Positions 17,471 through 26,193 of a DNA stretch of 47,847 bases are shown here, piece by piece. The notes beneath the pieces are model-generated. The model made no database searches. It was not told where the DNA came from and saw nothing but the letters and a program-made list of their open reading frames with translations. Location: contig JAHHGS010000098.1 in assembly GCA_019359715.1 (NCBI GenBank), positions 1 to 47,847 on the forward strand, read 5' to 3'. Origin of the DNA: Aphanocapsa sp. GSE-SYN-MK-11-07L (GTDB lineage: Bacteria; Cyanobacteriota; Cyanobacteriia; Thermosynechococcales; Thermosynechococcaceae). The position numbers and the translations under genes were made by a program. Every line of letters begins with the position of its first letter. Position 1 is the stretch's first letter.

Positions 17471-18155
17471 TCACCTCATTACTCTTAGCATTTCGTTCCC
17501 TCCACGCTGGAATTCATAGGGTACACGTTCGAGCGCAACTCTATAACCGGCTTGAGCTAATCTCTCCAGCAGCGGTTCGATCGAGATGTTGCGATCGCTC
17601 CGCATTATAGGTGAGCAATGGGAATATCCGAGCTTCGTAGGCGACTGTACACATTGATTCGATCGCTTGTTGGTGAAACGCCAGCGAGAGTTGATCCGAG
17701 TATAAGAAAAGGAAATGCGAACACAGAGCCAGCTCGAAGGCGGCGGGTTCAAATGGTAAATGGGGCAATTCTCCGACGACATAACGATCTTCTGCTTTCC
17801 CTTGCTCGTAATCGGACAAGAACATCTGCATAGCAGTCATGCGAATTTGACCGAGTTCGTCAGGCGACTTGATGTTAGTCCAGACAAATTTGGCTTGATT
17901 CTGGCGAGTTTGTCCGATCACGTCTTCATAAGTAGCATCAATTCGTTTTTGAATTTGCTGGGCAGACAATCGATAGAGTGGATCGCACGAAACGACCTGG
18001 CGACCAGATTTAGCCAGGTGGGCATTGAAACTGGCTGGTCCATCCGCACAACCGATAATCCTTAGATTCAAATCCTCAGCGGTCAGCGCGAACATTCGCT
18101 GATATTCTTCAAATGAGCGCCCCCAAGGAACAACCGATTGATATTGAAAAGCCAT
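17471..18155 (-). pseudogene. Class I SAM-dependent methyltransferase-like gene, frameshifted by a 4-bp tandem duplication
   Basis: Reads MAFQYQSVVPWGRSFEEYQR, then LRIIGCADGPASFNAHLAKSG (SAM-binding motif I) and VVSCDPLY (acidic ribose contact) through AYEARIFPLLTYNAERSQHL in one frame. It then continues as EPLLERLAQAGYRV...YEFQRGGNEMLRVMR in another. At 17577-17584 the plus strand has TCGATCGA; dropping one TCGA rejoins SQHL to EPLLERL exactly and gives a 226-residue protein. The gene is therefore one simple slippage event from intact. The substrate is unknown. Confidence 0.8.
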
Positions 18156-18177
18156 TATTTTTTGCTTATATTTAAGC

Positions 18178-18594
18178 TCAGAATTCGCCTTTTAGAAATT
18201 GCACGATCGCAGTCGTGTCAGAATAATACATTTGAGATTCCATGATTTTTCCATCGTAAAATTTATAAACGCTGACGGTTGGGGAGTTGAGCCTTTTGCC
18301 ACTGCCTACGTCCAGTCCTTTCAACTGCCAAAGCACGACGACATACTCGCCTGCATCTAGAAAGACGGCATCCATTTTCCTTTCGGCTGCGGGTTGGAGA
18401 TGATTCCAAGCTTGAGCAGCACCTTCGATATGTAGCTTTGCCCCTTCGAGGCCATGAGGTATCCCGCCATAGGGCAGTGATGCAGCATCGCGGATGACAA
18501 TGTCAGGAGCGTAAGCGGCCAGCACACCAGCGACATCGCGTTCTTCAACAGCATTAAACAAACGACGAGTATTGTCTAGATTCTCGCGTGACAT
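18178..18594 (-). CDS. SnoaL-like/NTF2-fold protein
   Basis: A 138-residue protein of the NTF2-like SnoaL polyketide-cyclase-type fold: NTRRLFNAVEERDVAGVLAAYAPDIVIRDAASLPYGG, a central AAQAWNHLQP helix, and the closing strands YVVVLWQLKG and SVYKFYDGKIMESQMYYSDTTAIVQFL. Such proteins range from isomerases to cyclases, and no catalytic assignment is safe. The start MSRENLD (18594) has AAGGAA upstream. It lies about 95 bp downstream of the AraC regulator on the same strand and could be the last gene of the ECF41 operon. Confidence 0.85.
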   Translation of the reverse strand: MSRENLDNTRRLFNAVEERDVAGVLAAYAPDIVIRDAASLPYGGIPHGLEGAKLHIEGAAQAWNHLQPAAERKMDAVFLDAGEYVVVLWQLKGLDVGSGKRLNSPTVSVYKFYDGKIMESQMYYSDTTAIVQFLKGEF

Positions 18595-18690
18595 AACGGT
18601 TTCCTTCTCGCAAGAGATATTGAAATCATCTAACATCTTCAGTATCGAGCAGGGCTTAAAGGCTTTTCTTCAATATTCTTGTGATCGCTT

Positions 18691-19578
18691 TCAACGTTCT
18701 TGCTGTGTCTGTTGTAAAAATACTTTAGGCGTGATTCCGATCAGCCGTTTGAAGTGGTATGTGAAATGACCTTGGCTAGCAAAACCAACTGCCTGAGCAA
18801 TTGCTGCGATCGACAAATTACCCATCAGCATCAGTTGTTTAGCCCGTTCAATCCGACAATAAATTAAATATTGATGTGGCGATGTATTTGTTGATTTCTT
18901 AAACAAATGCGCGAAATGATAAGGACTGAATTGCACAATCCCTGCTAGCTCAGCTAAGTGAATATTTCTATCTAGATTTGCATGAATGAAATCAACAATT
19001 CGTTGCCATTGGGCTTGCGAAAAACCGCCTGCAATCGGTTTGGTTTGGCGTGAATTAGATGAATATCGCGCTAAGAGGTGAACGACTAAGGCATGGGCGA
19101 TCGCATCTGCATATAAGCTGCTGTTTTTTCCATCTATTTCTAACGATGTTTTCAGCGCAAAGCCAATCTGCTGCACAAATGGATCGGAGAGGGTTGCCAG
19201 ATGGGGAATCAGTTCTAAGCGATCGCTGCCGAACACGTCGTAACTCACCTGAGTCAGAAATGATGGTTCTAAAAACAGATTGAAAAACTCAGTTTCCTGA
19301 TCCCAGCGGAACTGTTGGCTAAGACAAGCTGGATAAATTGCCAAATCTCCTAGCTTGGAGTCAACTACCTTATGTTGTTGATCAATTGTTTGTTCCAAGC
19401 GCACAGGCTGGCCAACATTAATACAAAGTGTATGCCGTAACGATATATGTTCTGGCACATCACAGGCAGGGTGCCGAAAGTGAGCAAAGTGAATATTTTT
19501 CCAATTTGAGTAATGACTTGCCAGAACTGGCGGTTGAGGAAGAATGTTCGGCAGATTATTTTGGATCAGATTACTCAT
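18691..19578 (-). CDS. AraC family transcriptional regulator
   Basis: A 295-residue regulator. The N-terminal about 190 residues form a sensor part containing a cupin-like stretch. The C-terminus holds the two helix-turn-helix motifs of AraC/XylS proteins: NIHLAELAGIVQFSPYHFAHLFKKSTNTSPHQYL and LSIAAIAQAVGFASQGHFTYHFKRLIGITPKVF. The ATG at 19578 overlaps the end of the ECF sigma gene (19571), so the two are translationally coupled. That pairing of a sigma factor and an AraC activator in one transcript is unusual. The ligand is unknown. Confidence 0.9.
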   Translation of the reverse strand: MSNLIQNNLPNILPQPPVLASHYSNWKNIHFAHFRHPACDVPEHISLRHTLCINVGQPVRLEQTIDQQHKVVDSKLGDLAIYPACLSQQFRWDQETEFFNLFLEPSFLTQVSYDVFGSDRLELIPHLATLSDPFVQQIGFALKTSLEIDGKNSSLYADAIAHALVVHLLARYSSNSRQTKPIAGGFSQAQWQRIVDFIHANLDRNIHLAELAGIVQFSPYHFAHLFKKSTNTSPHQYLIYCRIERAKQLMLMGNLSIAAIAQAVGFASQGHFTYHFKRLIGITPKVFLQQTQQER

Positions 19579-20485
19579 GGTGATCAGTCATTCCTGATTT
19601 ACTCAACTGCTGTAGCTTCTCTGGATTCCGAATAATATAGATCGTCTGAATACTGCTACCAACGATCTTAAACGTCATCACACTGTGAATGTTGCTGCCA
19701 GTCCGCACAATGACCCCAGGTTGCCCATTGACTTGCGCCAGGTCAGCACGGCTAGCTGCCAACGATTTTCGCTGAATTGCTAACAGGAAACGAGCCACTT
19801 TCATGGAGCCGTGCAGAGGCTTCAGCGCAGCCGCCACCTGACCTCCGCCATCTGACCAGAGCGTGACATCCTGGGCTAAAAGTGCCAATAGCCCCTGCAA
19901 GTTGCCGTGGGTTGAGGCATCCAAAAATTGTGCAGTCATCTGCTCCTGCTGCTGGGATGAAACCGGAAAGCGAGGCCGCTCAGTGGCAAGGTGCTGTCGC
20001 GATCGCCGTAAAATCTGCCGACAGTTCTCAGCACTTTTACCCACGATTTGAGCAATCTCAGGATAGTCGTACTCAAACACCTCGCGTAAGAGAAACACGG
20101 CTCGTTCAGTTGGCGATAGCCGCTCTAGCATGACTAAAAAAGCGATTGAGAGCGACTCTGCCAACTCGACCTGTTCGGCTGGGTCTTGCTGCATCATCAG
20201 GGGTTCTGGTAGCCACGGGCCGATGTACTGTTCGCGACGAACACGGGCAGAACGCAAATAATCAATGCAGAGGCGGGTAATCGTCGTTGTTAAATAGTTT
20301 TTGGGAGTTTGCACTGCGGTTTGGGGTGTTTGCTGCCAGCGCAGATAGGTTTCTTGCACCATATCTTCGGCATCGCTGACAGTGCCCAGCATGCGGTAAG
20401 CAATGCCAAACAGTAACCGACGGTAATGATTGAACGCATTAAGGGGATTTATAGCGCCTTCTGCCAAGTCGTGCTCAGTGCCCAT
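19571..20485 (-). CDS. ECF41-type RNA polymerase sigma factor with C-terminal SnoaL-like domain
   Basis: A 304-residue extracytoplasmic-function sigma factor. Region 2 is seen in FNHYRRLLFGIAYRMLGTVSDAEDMVQETYLRW and region 4 in LSPTERAVFLLREVFEYDYPEIAQIVGKSAENCRQILRRSRQHL. The remaining about 120 residues form a SnoaL/NTF2-like extension with two hallmarks of ECF41: the DGGG motif (LWSDGGGQVAAALKP) and the terminal YIIRNPEKL (NPDKL-like). In ECF41 proteins this extension modulates activity instead of an anti-sigma factor, and none is encoded here. The gene start overlaps the upstream membrane-protein gene by about 37 bp. Confidence 0.92.
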   Translation of the reverse strand: MGTEHDLAEGAINPLNAFNHYRRLLFGIAYRMLGTVSDAEDMVQETYLRWQQTPQTAVQTPKNYLTTTITRLCIDYLRSARVRREQYIGPWLPEPLMMQQDPAEQVELAESLSIAFLVMLERLSPTERAVFLLREVFEYDYPEIAQIVGKSAENCRQILRRSRQHLATERPRFPVSSQQQEQMTAQFLDASTHGNLQGLLALLAQDVTLWSDGGGQVAAALKPLHGSMKVARFLLAIQRKSLAASRADLAQVNGQPGVIVRTGSNIHSVMTFKIVGSSIQTIYIIRNPEKLQQLSKSGMTDHHE

Positions 20486-20850
20486 AGGCCAACTCCAGAT
20501 CCGATTCCTTTTGTGATCAATAACAAGACGGCTGTGGCTTGGAATATCAATCCCCAGCCGGCAAAGGAAATTTGCGAAATGTGATCGGGGCTAATGACAA
20601 TGAAATGATTGTAAATCCCGAACAGTAGCCCCCCAGCCATTGAACCTAAAAAAAGCCAGCGGCCAATGGAGGACAACGGTGTCCATAGCAAAATAGCGGC
20701 GACGATCGACATCAGGACAATGATCAGCCCCACAAATAGACTCTGAGCCGCAGACAAAGGCACTGGGATGTTTTGGTGCGCTAAACTGTGCACTAGAAAT
20801 ATGATTGCGTGGATGGCGACTACGATTGTTCCAGAGTGGGCTAACTGCAT
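20449..20850 (-). CDS. Four-helix membrane protein of the ECF41 operon, function unknown
   Basis: A 133-residue protein with four hydrophobic helices (IVVAIHAIIFLVHSL; LFVGLIIVLMSIVAAILLW; RWLFLGSMAGGLLFGIYNHFIV; WGLIFQATAVLLLITKG). The start at 20850 is set by a strong Shine-Dalgarno, GGAGG, in GAAGGAGGAAAA directly before the ATG; the frame extends to 20877 without it. Position between the AhpD-like and sigma genes, with overlap into the latter, says it belongs to the same response. I do not recognise a named family. A sensor or protective membrane role is conceivable but unsupported. Confidence 0.8.
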   Translation of the reverse strand: MQLAHSGTIVVAIHAIIFLVHSLAHQNIPVPLSAAQSLFVGLIIVLMSIVAAILLWTPLSSIGRWLFLGSMAGGLLFGIYNHFIVISPDHISQISFAGWGLIFQATAVLLLITKGIGSGVGLWALSTTWQKAL

Positions 20851-20923
20851 TTTTCCTCCTTCAGCAATCGGTTGCATCTGAACATTGACTGAGAGAGATA
20901 TCGGTGCACCTCTCCCTAATTAT

Positions 20924-21415
20924 TTATTTGACAGCTAGGGGTTCAGAACTCTGCTGATTTGGCACAGGTGGTTCATAGGTGCCGGGCACGATGCGAGTCG
21001 CGATCGCAATTCGATTCCAGGCGTTGATCGTAACAATCGCGATCAGCAAATTGGCAATTTGCTCAGGCGAGAAATACTGGCTGACTTCTTGGTAAAGCGC
21101 GTCAGAAACATGATCAGTGGCAATCAGCGTCAGAGCTTCGGTAAATGCCAAAGCTGCTCGTTCTGTGGGGGTAAAAAACGGGGTTTCCCGCCAGCCGTTT
21201 AAGGCATAGATCCGCTGTTCCGTTTCGCCGCGTTGTCTAGCATCTTTGGTGTGCATATCAAGGCAGAACGCACAACCGTTAATTTGTGAAGCCCGGATTT
21301 TAATCAGTTCCAGTAGGGTTAGATTGAGCCCACTGCCCTGAACATACTGCTCTAGCTGTAACATGGCTCGATAAGCGGCTGGGTTAGCGCTCAGTTCTAG
21401 TCTTGCCTGCATCAT
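20924..21415 (-). CDS. Carboxymuconolactone decarboxylase/AhpD-like protein
   Basis: A 163-residue member of the AhpD-like/CMD superfamily. The redox motif with relay His is clear: INGCAFCLDMHTKDARQRGE (C-x2-C-x3-H). It is followed by RIYALNGWRETPFFTPTERAALAFTEALTL and NLLIAIVTINAWNRIAIATR, typical of the alkylhydroperoxidase-like subgroup that removes peroxides using thiols. GGGAGGAGC precedes the ATG at 21415. It is the first gene behind an ECF41-type promoter and belongs to the classic COE target set (carboxymuconolactone decarboxylase, oxidoreductase, epimerase) of ECF41 factors. Confidence 0.93.
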   Translation of the reverse strand: MMQARLELSANPAAYRAMLQLEQYVQGSGLNLTLLELIKIRASQINGCAFCLDMHTKDARQRGETEQRIYALNGWRETPFFTPTERAALAFTEALTLIATDHVSDALYQEVSQYFSPEQIANLLIAIVTINAWNRIAIATRIVPGTYEPPVPNQQSSEPLAVK

Positions 21416-21449
21416 GCTCCTCCCTTCAGATCTTTCTGTTTATTGATCA

Positions 21450-21476
21450 GACGAGATAGCCCTGCTGGTTGTGACA
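21450..21476 (-). promoter_or_regulatory. ECF41-type promoter
   Basis: Read on the minus strand: TGTCACA (21476-21470), 16 bases, then CGTC (21453-21450). This is the bipartite pattern I know for ECF41-dependent promoters. It is 35 bp ahead of the AhpD-like gene, and the operon it would drive encodes the ECF41 factor itself, so positive autoregulation is implied. Confidence 0.8.
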
Positions 21477-21537
21477 CCTTTAGGCAAAATTCTTGTGCTG
21501 ATCGCCCGGAGCTGACTGGAATGAATTAAGATTTTTG

Positions 21538-22077
21538 ATGAAGGGTCAGCAAAAACCGCGATCGGCAATGCAAGCAAAATTGACGCAGCGAAGGCAATGG
21601 CGGAGTACGGTGGCAGATATTGTCTTAGCGGCGATCGTTTTAGGCCCGCCAGCGGCTCCGTTCTTGGCGGCTTCTGGTTTACCCTTGCTGCCAATCATTG
21701 CTCAGATTATTTACACGATGGGGCTGCATGTTTGCCCGCAACCGGAAATGGCGGTTGTCATGGCTCCACCGTGGCTGATGGCAGTCTGTATGCGCTGCTA
21801 TGGCACCGTGCTGGCGCTCCTAGCGACCCGTTTGCTCTACGTGGTCGATCGAGGCAACGGCGGGTATTGGCTGAGCCAATACGGACGGCGCGGGCTGCTG
21901 CTGTCGGTGATAATGATGCTGTTTTATCCGGCTGAGCTATTTGCCCAGCGCTGGGGGTTGTGGGGCTACAGCAATCCGGTTGTATTCCCGTTTGGCTGGG
22001 TGACCGGGTTGGGCTTAGGACTGTTAATTATGCCCTGGCTACACGGCTCAAGCCGCCAAGTGTTGCTCCACGACTGA
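21538..22077 (+). CDS. DUF2085 family membrane protein
   Basis: A 179-residue membrane protein with about four hydrophobic segments and the DUF2085 signature: an N-terminal LHVCPQPE and then [13 protein letters not shown] (C-x-RC-x-G pattern). The C-terminal [27 protein letters not shown] is also typical. The biochemical role of the family is unknown; the paired Cys/His residues suggest metal or redox chemistry. The start MKGQQK (21538) follows an in-frame TTG. Its last 30 bp overlap the 3' end of convergent glmM. Confidence 0.85.
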   Translation: MKGQQKPRSAMQAKLTQRRQWRSTVADIVLAAIVLGPPAAPFLAASGLPLLPIIAQIIYTMGLHVCPQPEMAVVMAPPWLMAVCMRCYGTVLALLATRLLYVVDRGNGGYWLSQYGRRGLLLSVIMMLFYPAELFAQRWGLWGYSNPVVFPFGWVTGLGLGLLIMPWLHGSSRQVLLHD

Positions 22078-23460
22078 AACCAAGTTGGCTGTCCAGCGGT
22101 TGGCCAGTTCCGAAGTAGCGGCTTCCACCATGATGCGGATCACAGGTTCGGTGCCAGAAGCTCGGACTAAGATCCGGCCTTGATCGCCCATATCTGCCTC
22201 AGCTTGGGCGATCGCCTGTTGGACGGGTTGGCAGTGTTTCCAGTCCAAGCGGCGCTGCCGGTCTTCGACCCGCACGTTGCGTAAAATTTGCGGATAGGTC
22301 TGAAAGCTGTTGTCAAGCAGCTCCATGAGGCTAACGCCAGACCGATGCACCAGCGCCGACAGGTGGAGAGCCGTCAGCAGCCCATCGCCACCAATCCCAT
22401 AGTGGCGGCAAAGAATATGCCCCGACTGCTCGCCGCCCAGCATGGCTCCGTGGCGCAGCATTTCGGCATGAACATACTGGTCGCCAACCGCAGACCGAAC
22501 CAGTTGTCCGCCTTGAGCCGCCCAAGCCCGCTCAAACCCCAGGTTAGACATGACGGTTGCCACAATTAAATCGCCCGGAAGCTGCTGATTTTGGCGCAGG
22601 GTTTGCCCCCAGAGGTAAAGAATATAATCGCCATCCACAGCTCGCCCCTTACTATCCACCGCCAAGACGCGATCGGCATCGCCATCAAAGGCAAAACCGA
22701 GGTCGGCTTGATGTAAATCAACTGCTGCTTGCAGTTGCCCCAAATTCGTCGAGCCACAGTTGACGTTGATCCGATCGCCATCCGGTTGGTCGTGCAGGCA
22801 AATTACCTCGGCTCCCATTTGCTGGAAGACTTCTGGGGCCAAGTGAACGGCTGCCCCCCAGGCTAAATCTAAGACAATCCGCATTCCTCGCAAATCTAGG
22901 CTACCTGCCAAGGGAGACTGAATGGCTGCCACGTAGTCGCGCAATAGGTCAGAGCGATCGCCGTAGTGACCGCAGGCTTGACCAATGCCGGACATTGGCT
23001 GATCGCTGTGCAGGCACTCTTCGATTTGGCGCTGTAAATCTAGCCCCAACTTGCTACCATCTTGACCAAAAAACTTGATGCCATTATCGGCGGGTGGGTT
23101 GTGGCTAGCCGAAACCATAATTCCGCCGATCGCTTCGGTCTGGCTGGTTAAGTAAGCGACGCAGGGGGTTGGGCACAGCCCCAAATGCCAAACTTCTAGT
23201 CCAGCCGCCGTCAACCCAGCCGCTAGGGCCATTGCCAACATGTCGCTGGAGTTGCGAGAGTCCTGTCCCAAAATAAATGGGCGCTTGGTCTTGCCCCCAG
23301 ACTGGAGAACCTGCCCGCCCCAATAGCCCACCTGTAATGCCAACATGGGGGTAAGTAAGTCGCCTACCGGCCCGCGAATGCCGTCGGTGCCGAACAAAGC
23401 AATCGCTGGCTGACTCGCAAAATTCTTTGCCGACTCTGGAGTTTGAGCAATCATGACCAT
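22048..23460 (-). CDS. glmM: Phosphoglucosamine mutase
   Basis: A cytoplasmic alpha-D-phosphohexomutase of about 470 residues converting glucosamine-6-phosphate to glucosamine-1-phosphate for peptidoglycan and lipopolysaccharide precursors. The phosphoserine loop is [14 protein letters not shown], the Mg-binding loop is DGDADRVL, the sugar loop is [10 protein letters not shown], and the phosphate-binding end is [15 protein letters not shown]. The FGTDGIRG opening is standard. The start is set at MVMIAQ (23460); in-frame ATGs at 23481 and 23454 are alternatives. It is divergent from the PBP2 gene, a functional neighbour in wall synthesis. Confidence 0.95.
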   Translation of the reverse strand: MVMIAQTPESAKNFASQPAIALFGTDGIRGPVGDLLTPMLALQVGYWGGQVLQSGGKTKRPFILGQDSRNSSDMLAMALAAGLTAAGLEVWHLGLCPTPCVAYLTSQTEAIGGIMVSASHNPPADNGIKFFGQDGSKLGLDLQRQIEECLHSDQPMSGIGQACGHYGDRSDLLRDYVAAIQSPLAGSLDLRGMRIVLDLAWGAAVHLAPEVFQQMGAEVICLHDQPDGDRINVNCGSTNLGQLQAAVDLHQADLGFAFDGDADRVLAVDSKGRAVDGDYILYLWGQTLRQNQQLPGDLIVATVMSNLGFERAWAAQGGQLVRSAVGDQYVHAEMLRHGAMLGGEQSGHILCRHYGIGGDGLLTALHLSALVHRSGVSLMELLDNSFQTYPQILRNVRVEDRQRRLDWKHCQPVQQAIAQAEADMGDQGRILVRASGTEPVIRIMVEAATSELANRWTANLVSVVEQHLAA

Positions 23461-23661
23461 AGAGTTTACGACTCCCCACACCTGAACAACCGATCAAACG
23501 GCAGCGTCATTAGATCAATACAGAATCAAAGGATTGACGCTGCTATTGCCTGCTTTAACGTCAGGCTTATTGCTCTTGCTGACGAAAGGCAAACTAAACT
23601 TAACAATAGTTGATTATGTTCAGAAACATAACATTTTCTTTTTATTGTTGCTCCTGACTTT

Positions 23662-25458
23662 ATGGCCCAGTTAAAGCCTCGTCCTCGGTTTAAGCGTCTC
23701 CAAGACCCGTTGCGGACGGTCGGGCAAGGTCAGCGAGGGCTGGTTTTGATGGCGATCGTTAGCGTGTTGCTCTTTGCTGGCATGGGCAGTCGCCTGGCCT
23801 ATTTGCAATTGGTAGAAGGGCAGAAAAATCGTCAACTGGCGGAAAACAATCGAATTCGGCTGATTCCGAAGCCACCAGAACGGGGCAAAATCTTCGATCG
23901 CAAAGGGCGTATTTTAGCGGGCAACACATTTTCTTACTCTGTGTTCCTATGGCCGATTGCCAACACAAAAGCAGAATGGCCCAATACGCTCAAACTGCTT
24001 TCGCAAATTCTCAATATCTCAGAAGCCGAAATTAAACAGCGGCTGGAACGAGAAGGCTACAGCTCTCCCTCCTTGGTGCGAATTGCTAAGGGGCTAACCC
24101 CATCTCAAATTGTCGCCCTAGCCGAGCACAGCCCCGATTTAGCCGGGGTAGAAGTTGACCGCGAAGCGCTGCGGAATTATCCCAACGGCCCTTTGGCCGC
24201 CCATGCCCTGGGCTACATCGGGGAACTCGATGAAGAAGAACTGGCCAGAAAACAGTCTGAAGGCTATCGCTTGGGGGATGTGATTGGGCAGTCTGGCTTA
24301 GAAGCTGCCTATGAAAAAAACCTGCGCGGCACCTGGGGCGGGCAACAGGTCGAGGTGGATAGTGCGGGCAAGGTGCTGCAAATTTTAGGTGAAAAACCCT
24401 CCAAACCGGGCCGGGATGTTTACACGACGCTAGATCTAGACGTGCAGCGAGCGGCTGAGAAAGCATTGGGCAGTGCTAATGGCGCGATCGTTGCTCTTGA
24501 CCCGCGCAATGGCGGCGTGCTAGCCATGGCCAGCTATCCCAATTTTGATCCAAATTGGTTTGCTCGTCGAATCAGCCAAAGCCAGTGGGATGAACTCAAT
24601 AAACGCCAGTTTCCCTTTTTAAATCGATCCCTCCAGGTTTTTCCGCCCGCCAGCACGTTTAAGATTGTCACCACAACGGCGGGCTTAGAGTCGGGTAAGC
24701 TCTCCCCCGATAGCATTTTGATGACGTACTCGGCTCTAAATGCCGGGGGTTTTGCTTTTCATGACTGGAATAACGCTGGCTTTGGCCCGTTGGGGTTTGT
24801 GGGGGCGCTGGCTTGGAGCAGCAACACCTTCTTTGGGCAAGTTGGGTTACGAGTCGGCGAAAAAACGCTTGTCCACTGGGCGCGGGAGTATGGGTTTGGG
24901 CGCGAAACGGGGGTTGACTTGCCCAGTGAAGCGGCCGGCTTAGTCCCAGACGAAGCCTGGAAGCGAAAAGTTCTGAAGGACGATTGGTACGCTGGCGATA
25001 CGATTATCATGTCGATCGGGCAGGGAGCATTGCAGGTGAGTCCCTTGCAAGCAGCGGTCATGTTTGCCGTGCCAGCCAGCGGTGGGTATCGGGTCAAACC
25101 CCATTTGCTCAAAAATGAACAGCCGGATAGCACTTGGCGGACTTCCTTAAAACTCAAGCCTTCAACCGTGAGCGTGCTGCGACAAGGGCTACGGCAAGTA
25201 GTAACGTCTGGCACAGGCAGTAGGTTAAATGTACCGGGGCTGGCGATCGCTGGCAAAAGCGGTACGGGCGAAGACCCGCCTCGCCAAGTGCACACTTGGT
25301 TCGGCGGCTATGCGCCTGCCCATAAACCAGAGATTGTTGTTGTCGCCTTTGGCGAAAACTCTGGCGGTGGCGGCGGCTCTGTGCAGGGGCCAAAGGTGCT
25401 GCAAGTGCTGCAAGCCTATTTCAAAGCCAAACAGCCAAGCAAGAAGTCTGCCCTATGA
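23662..25458 (+). CDS. mrdA: Penicillin-binding protein 2 (class B peptidoglycan transpeptidase)
   Basis: A 598-residue elongation-type transpeptidase. A single N-terminal membrane helix (about 27-48) and a pedestal domain with RGKIFDRKGRILAGN are followed by the penicillin-binding domain. Its catalytic motifs are SxxK as STFK (Ser331, Lys334), SxN as SSN in AWSSNTFFGQ, and KSG in IAGKSGTGEDP. The protein acts on the periplasmic side with RodA/MreB in lateral wall growth. The gene is monocistronic as far as can be seen, and no rodA follows. The symbol mrdA assumes the elongation-specific subtype. Confidence 0.93.
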   Translation: MAQLKPRPRFKRLQDPLRTVGQGQRGLVLMAIVSVLLFAGMGSRLAYLQLVEGQKNRQLAENNRIRLIPKPPERGKIFDRKGRILAGNTFSYSVFLWPIANTKAEWPNTLKLLSQILNISEAEIKQRLEREGYSSPSLVRIAKGLTPSQIVALAEHSPDLAGVEVDREALRNYPNGPLAAHALGYIGELDEEELARKQSEGYRLGDVIGQSGLEAAYEKNLRGTWGGQQVEVDSAGKVLQILGEKPSKPGRDVYTTLDLDVQRAAEKALGSANGAIVALDPRNGGVLAMASYPNFDPNWFARRISQSQWDELNKRQFPFLNRSLQVFPPASTFKIVTTTAGLESGKLSPDSILMTYSALNAGGFAFHDWNNAGFGPLGFVGALAWSSNTFFGQVGLRVGEKTLVHWAREYGFGRETGVDLPSEAAGLVPDEAWKRKVLKDDWYAGDTIIMSIGQGALQVSPLQAAVMFAVPASGGYRVKPHLLKNEQPDSTWRTSLKLKPSTVSVLRQGLRQVVTSGTGSRLNVPGLAIAGKSGTGEDPPRQVHTWFGGYAPAHKPEIVVVAFGENSGGGGGSVQGPKVLQVLQAYFKAKQPSKKSAL

Positions 25459-25574
25459 TGCTGCGTCCGCTCACACTACTTCAGATCACGGCGTAAGGCG
25501 ATGTGAACATTCTCATAGGTTATCGACTCTTCCAGAATGTCCACTTTTTCGACACAAGGTCATTGTCACTCTGT

Positions 25575-25724
25575 ATGTCCAACTTGAACGGTTTGCTAAG
25601 CGTAAACCTGATACAAATGCTTCAACTTTTGTTGATCAGCTTGAGCTTCGTCGCGATCGCCAGGGTTAGTCGGGGTCAGCGAGTTCCCAGCCAGGAGTTT
25701 TGCCAAAGCCCAAGCAATGGCTAA
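25575..25724 (+). CDS. Possible 49-residue single-helix membrane protein
   Basis: A short open frame starting MSNLNGLLSVNLIQMLQL, with one plausible membrane helix (about residues 11-28, LIQMLQLLLISLSFVAIARV) and a polar C-terminus. The size and helix recall small photosystem or NDH accessory subunits, but I do not recognise it and see no good ribosome-binding site. It could equally be chance coding in a non-coding stretch. Confidence 0.2.
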   Translation: MSNLNGLLSVNLIQMLQLLLISLSFVAIARVSRGQRVPSQEFCQSPSNG

Positions 25725-25950
25725 AAGCCAGACAAATGGTAGCTAAACCTAAGATTTAAAGATTTATTGAGTAAATAGTGGCACTTTTGTCAATTACTTG
25801 TTATAGTTCGTAACAACAAACGGCACTTGTGTCAGAAGCAGATAGATCTGCCTGCACCCTATTTAACTTAGGACTGTCAGCACGCAAGAGGGTTTTCCTA
25901 AGCAAGCTTCATCTCCAAGTGTCTTCGGTTCCACTTTAGGAGTGACTCAT
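25725..25950 (+). promoter_or_regulatory. nblA upstream region with a GTTA...TAAC dyad
   Basis: The whole space between mrdA and nblA is about 490 bp, unusually long for this window, and is AT-rich towards nblA. At 25800-25814 GTTATAGTTCGTAAC forms a dyad (GTTA, 7 bases, TAAC). nblA genes are generally controlled by nutrient-stress regulators (NtcA, NblR, PhoB). The dyad is not a perfect NtcA site (GTA-N8-TAC), so the regulator is open. AGGA lies just upstream of the nblA start. Confidence 0.35.
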
Positions 25951-26139
25951 ATGGACTTTATCCTGCCTGAATTGAGTGTAGACCTGACTTTTGAGCAGCA
26001 GTTTCAAATGCGGCTGATGGAGGAGCAGGTCGGAGCCATGAATCAGCAACAAACCAAGGAGCTACTGTTGCAAGCCTCTCGTCTCCTGATGATGAAAGAT
26101 AATGTGATTCGATCGCTGGTTAAAAAAGTATCTGCTTAA
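25951..26139 (+). CDS. nblA: Phycobilisome degradation protein NblA
   Basis: A 62-residue helical adaptor that binds phycobiliproteins and recruits Clp protease to dismantle phycobilisomes in nutrient starvation. The family pattern is visible: LTFEQQFQMRLMEEQVGAMN (first helix), TKELLLQASRLLMMKDNVIRSLVKK (second helix). Its presence implies phycobilisome-based light harvesting. The start at ATG 25951 (MDFILPEL) is preferred; a GTG three codons upstream is possible. Confidence 0.9.
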   Translation: MDFILPELSVDLTFEQQFQMRLMEEQVGAMNQQQTKELLLQASRLLMMKDNVIRSLVKKVSA

Positions 26140-26167
26140 ATGCTTTGAGAGACGGCCTCAGTCTTTT

Positions 26168-26193
26168 GCTCTGTTCCGCATTCGGAAACGAGC
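26168..26193 (+). other. Hairpin downstream of nblA
   Basis: GCTCTGTTCCG and CGGAAACGAGC pair around a CATT loop (11 positions, two mismatches), 28 bp after the nblA stop. There is no U-run behind it, so it may be an mRNA-stabilising 3' structure or a weak terminator. Confidence 0.3.

Noticed and set aside
25229-25669. A 146-codon plus-strand frame overlapping the end of mrdA
   Set aside because: More than half lies inside mrdA in another frame; the rest has no recognisable feature.
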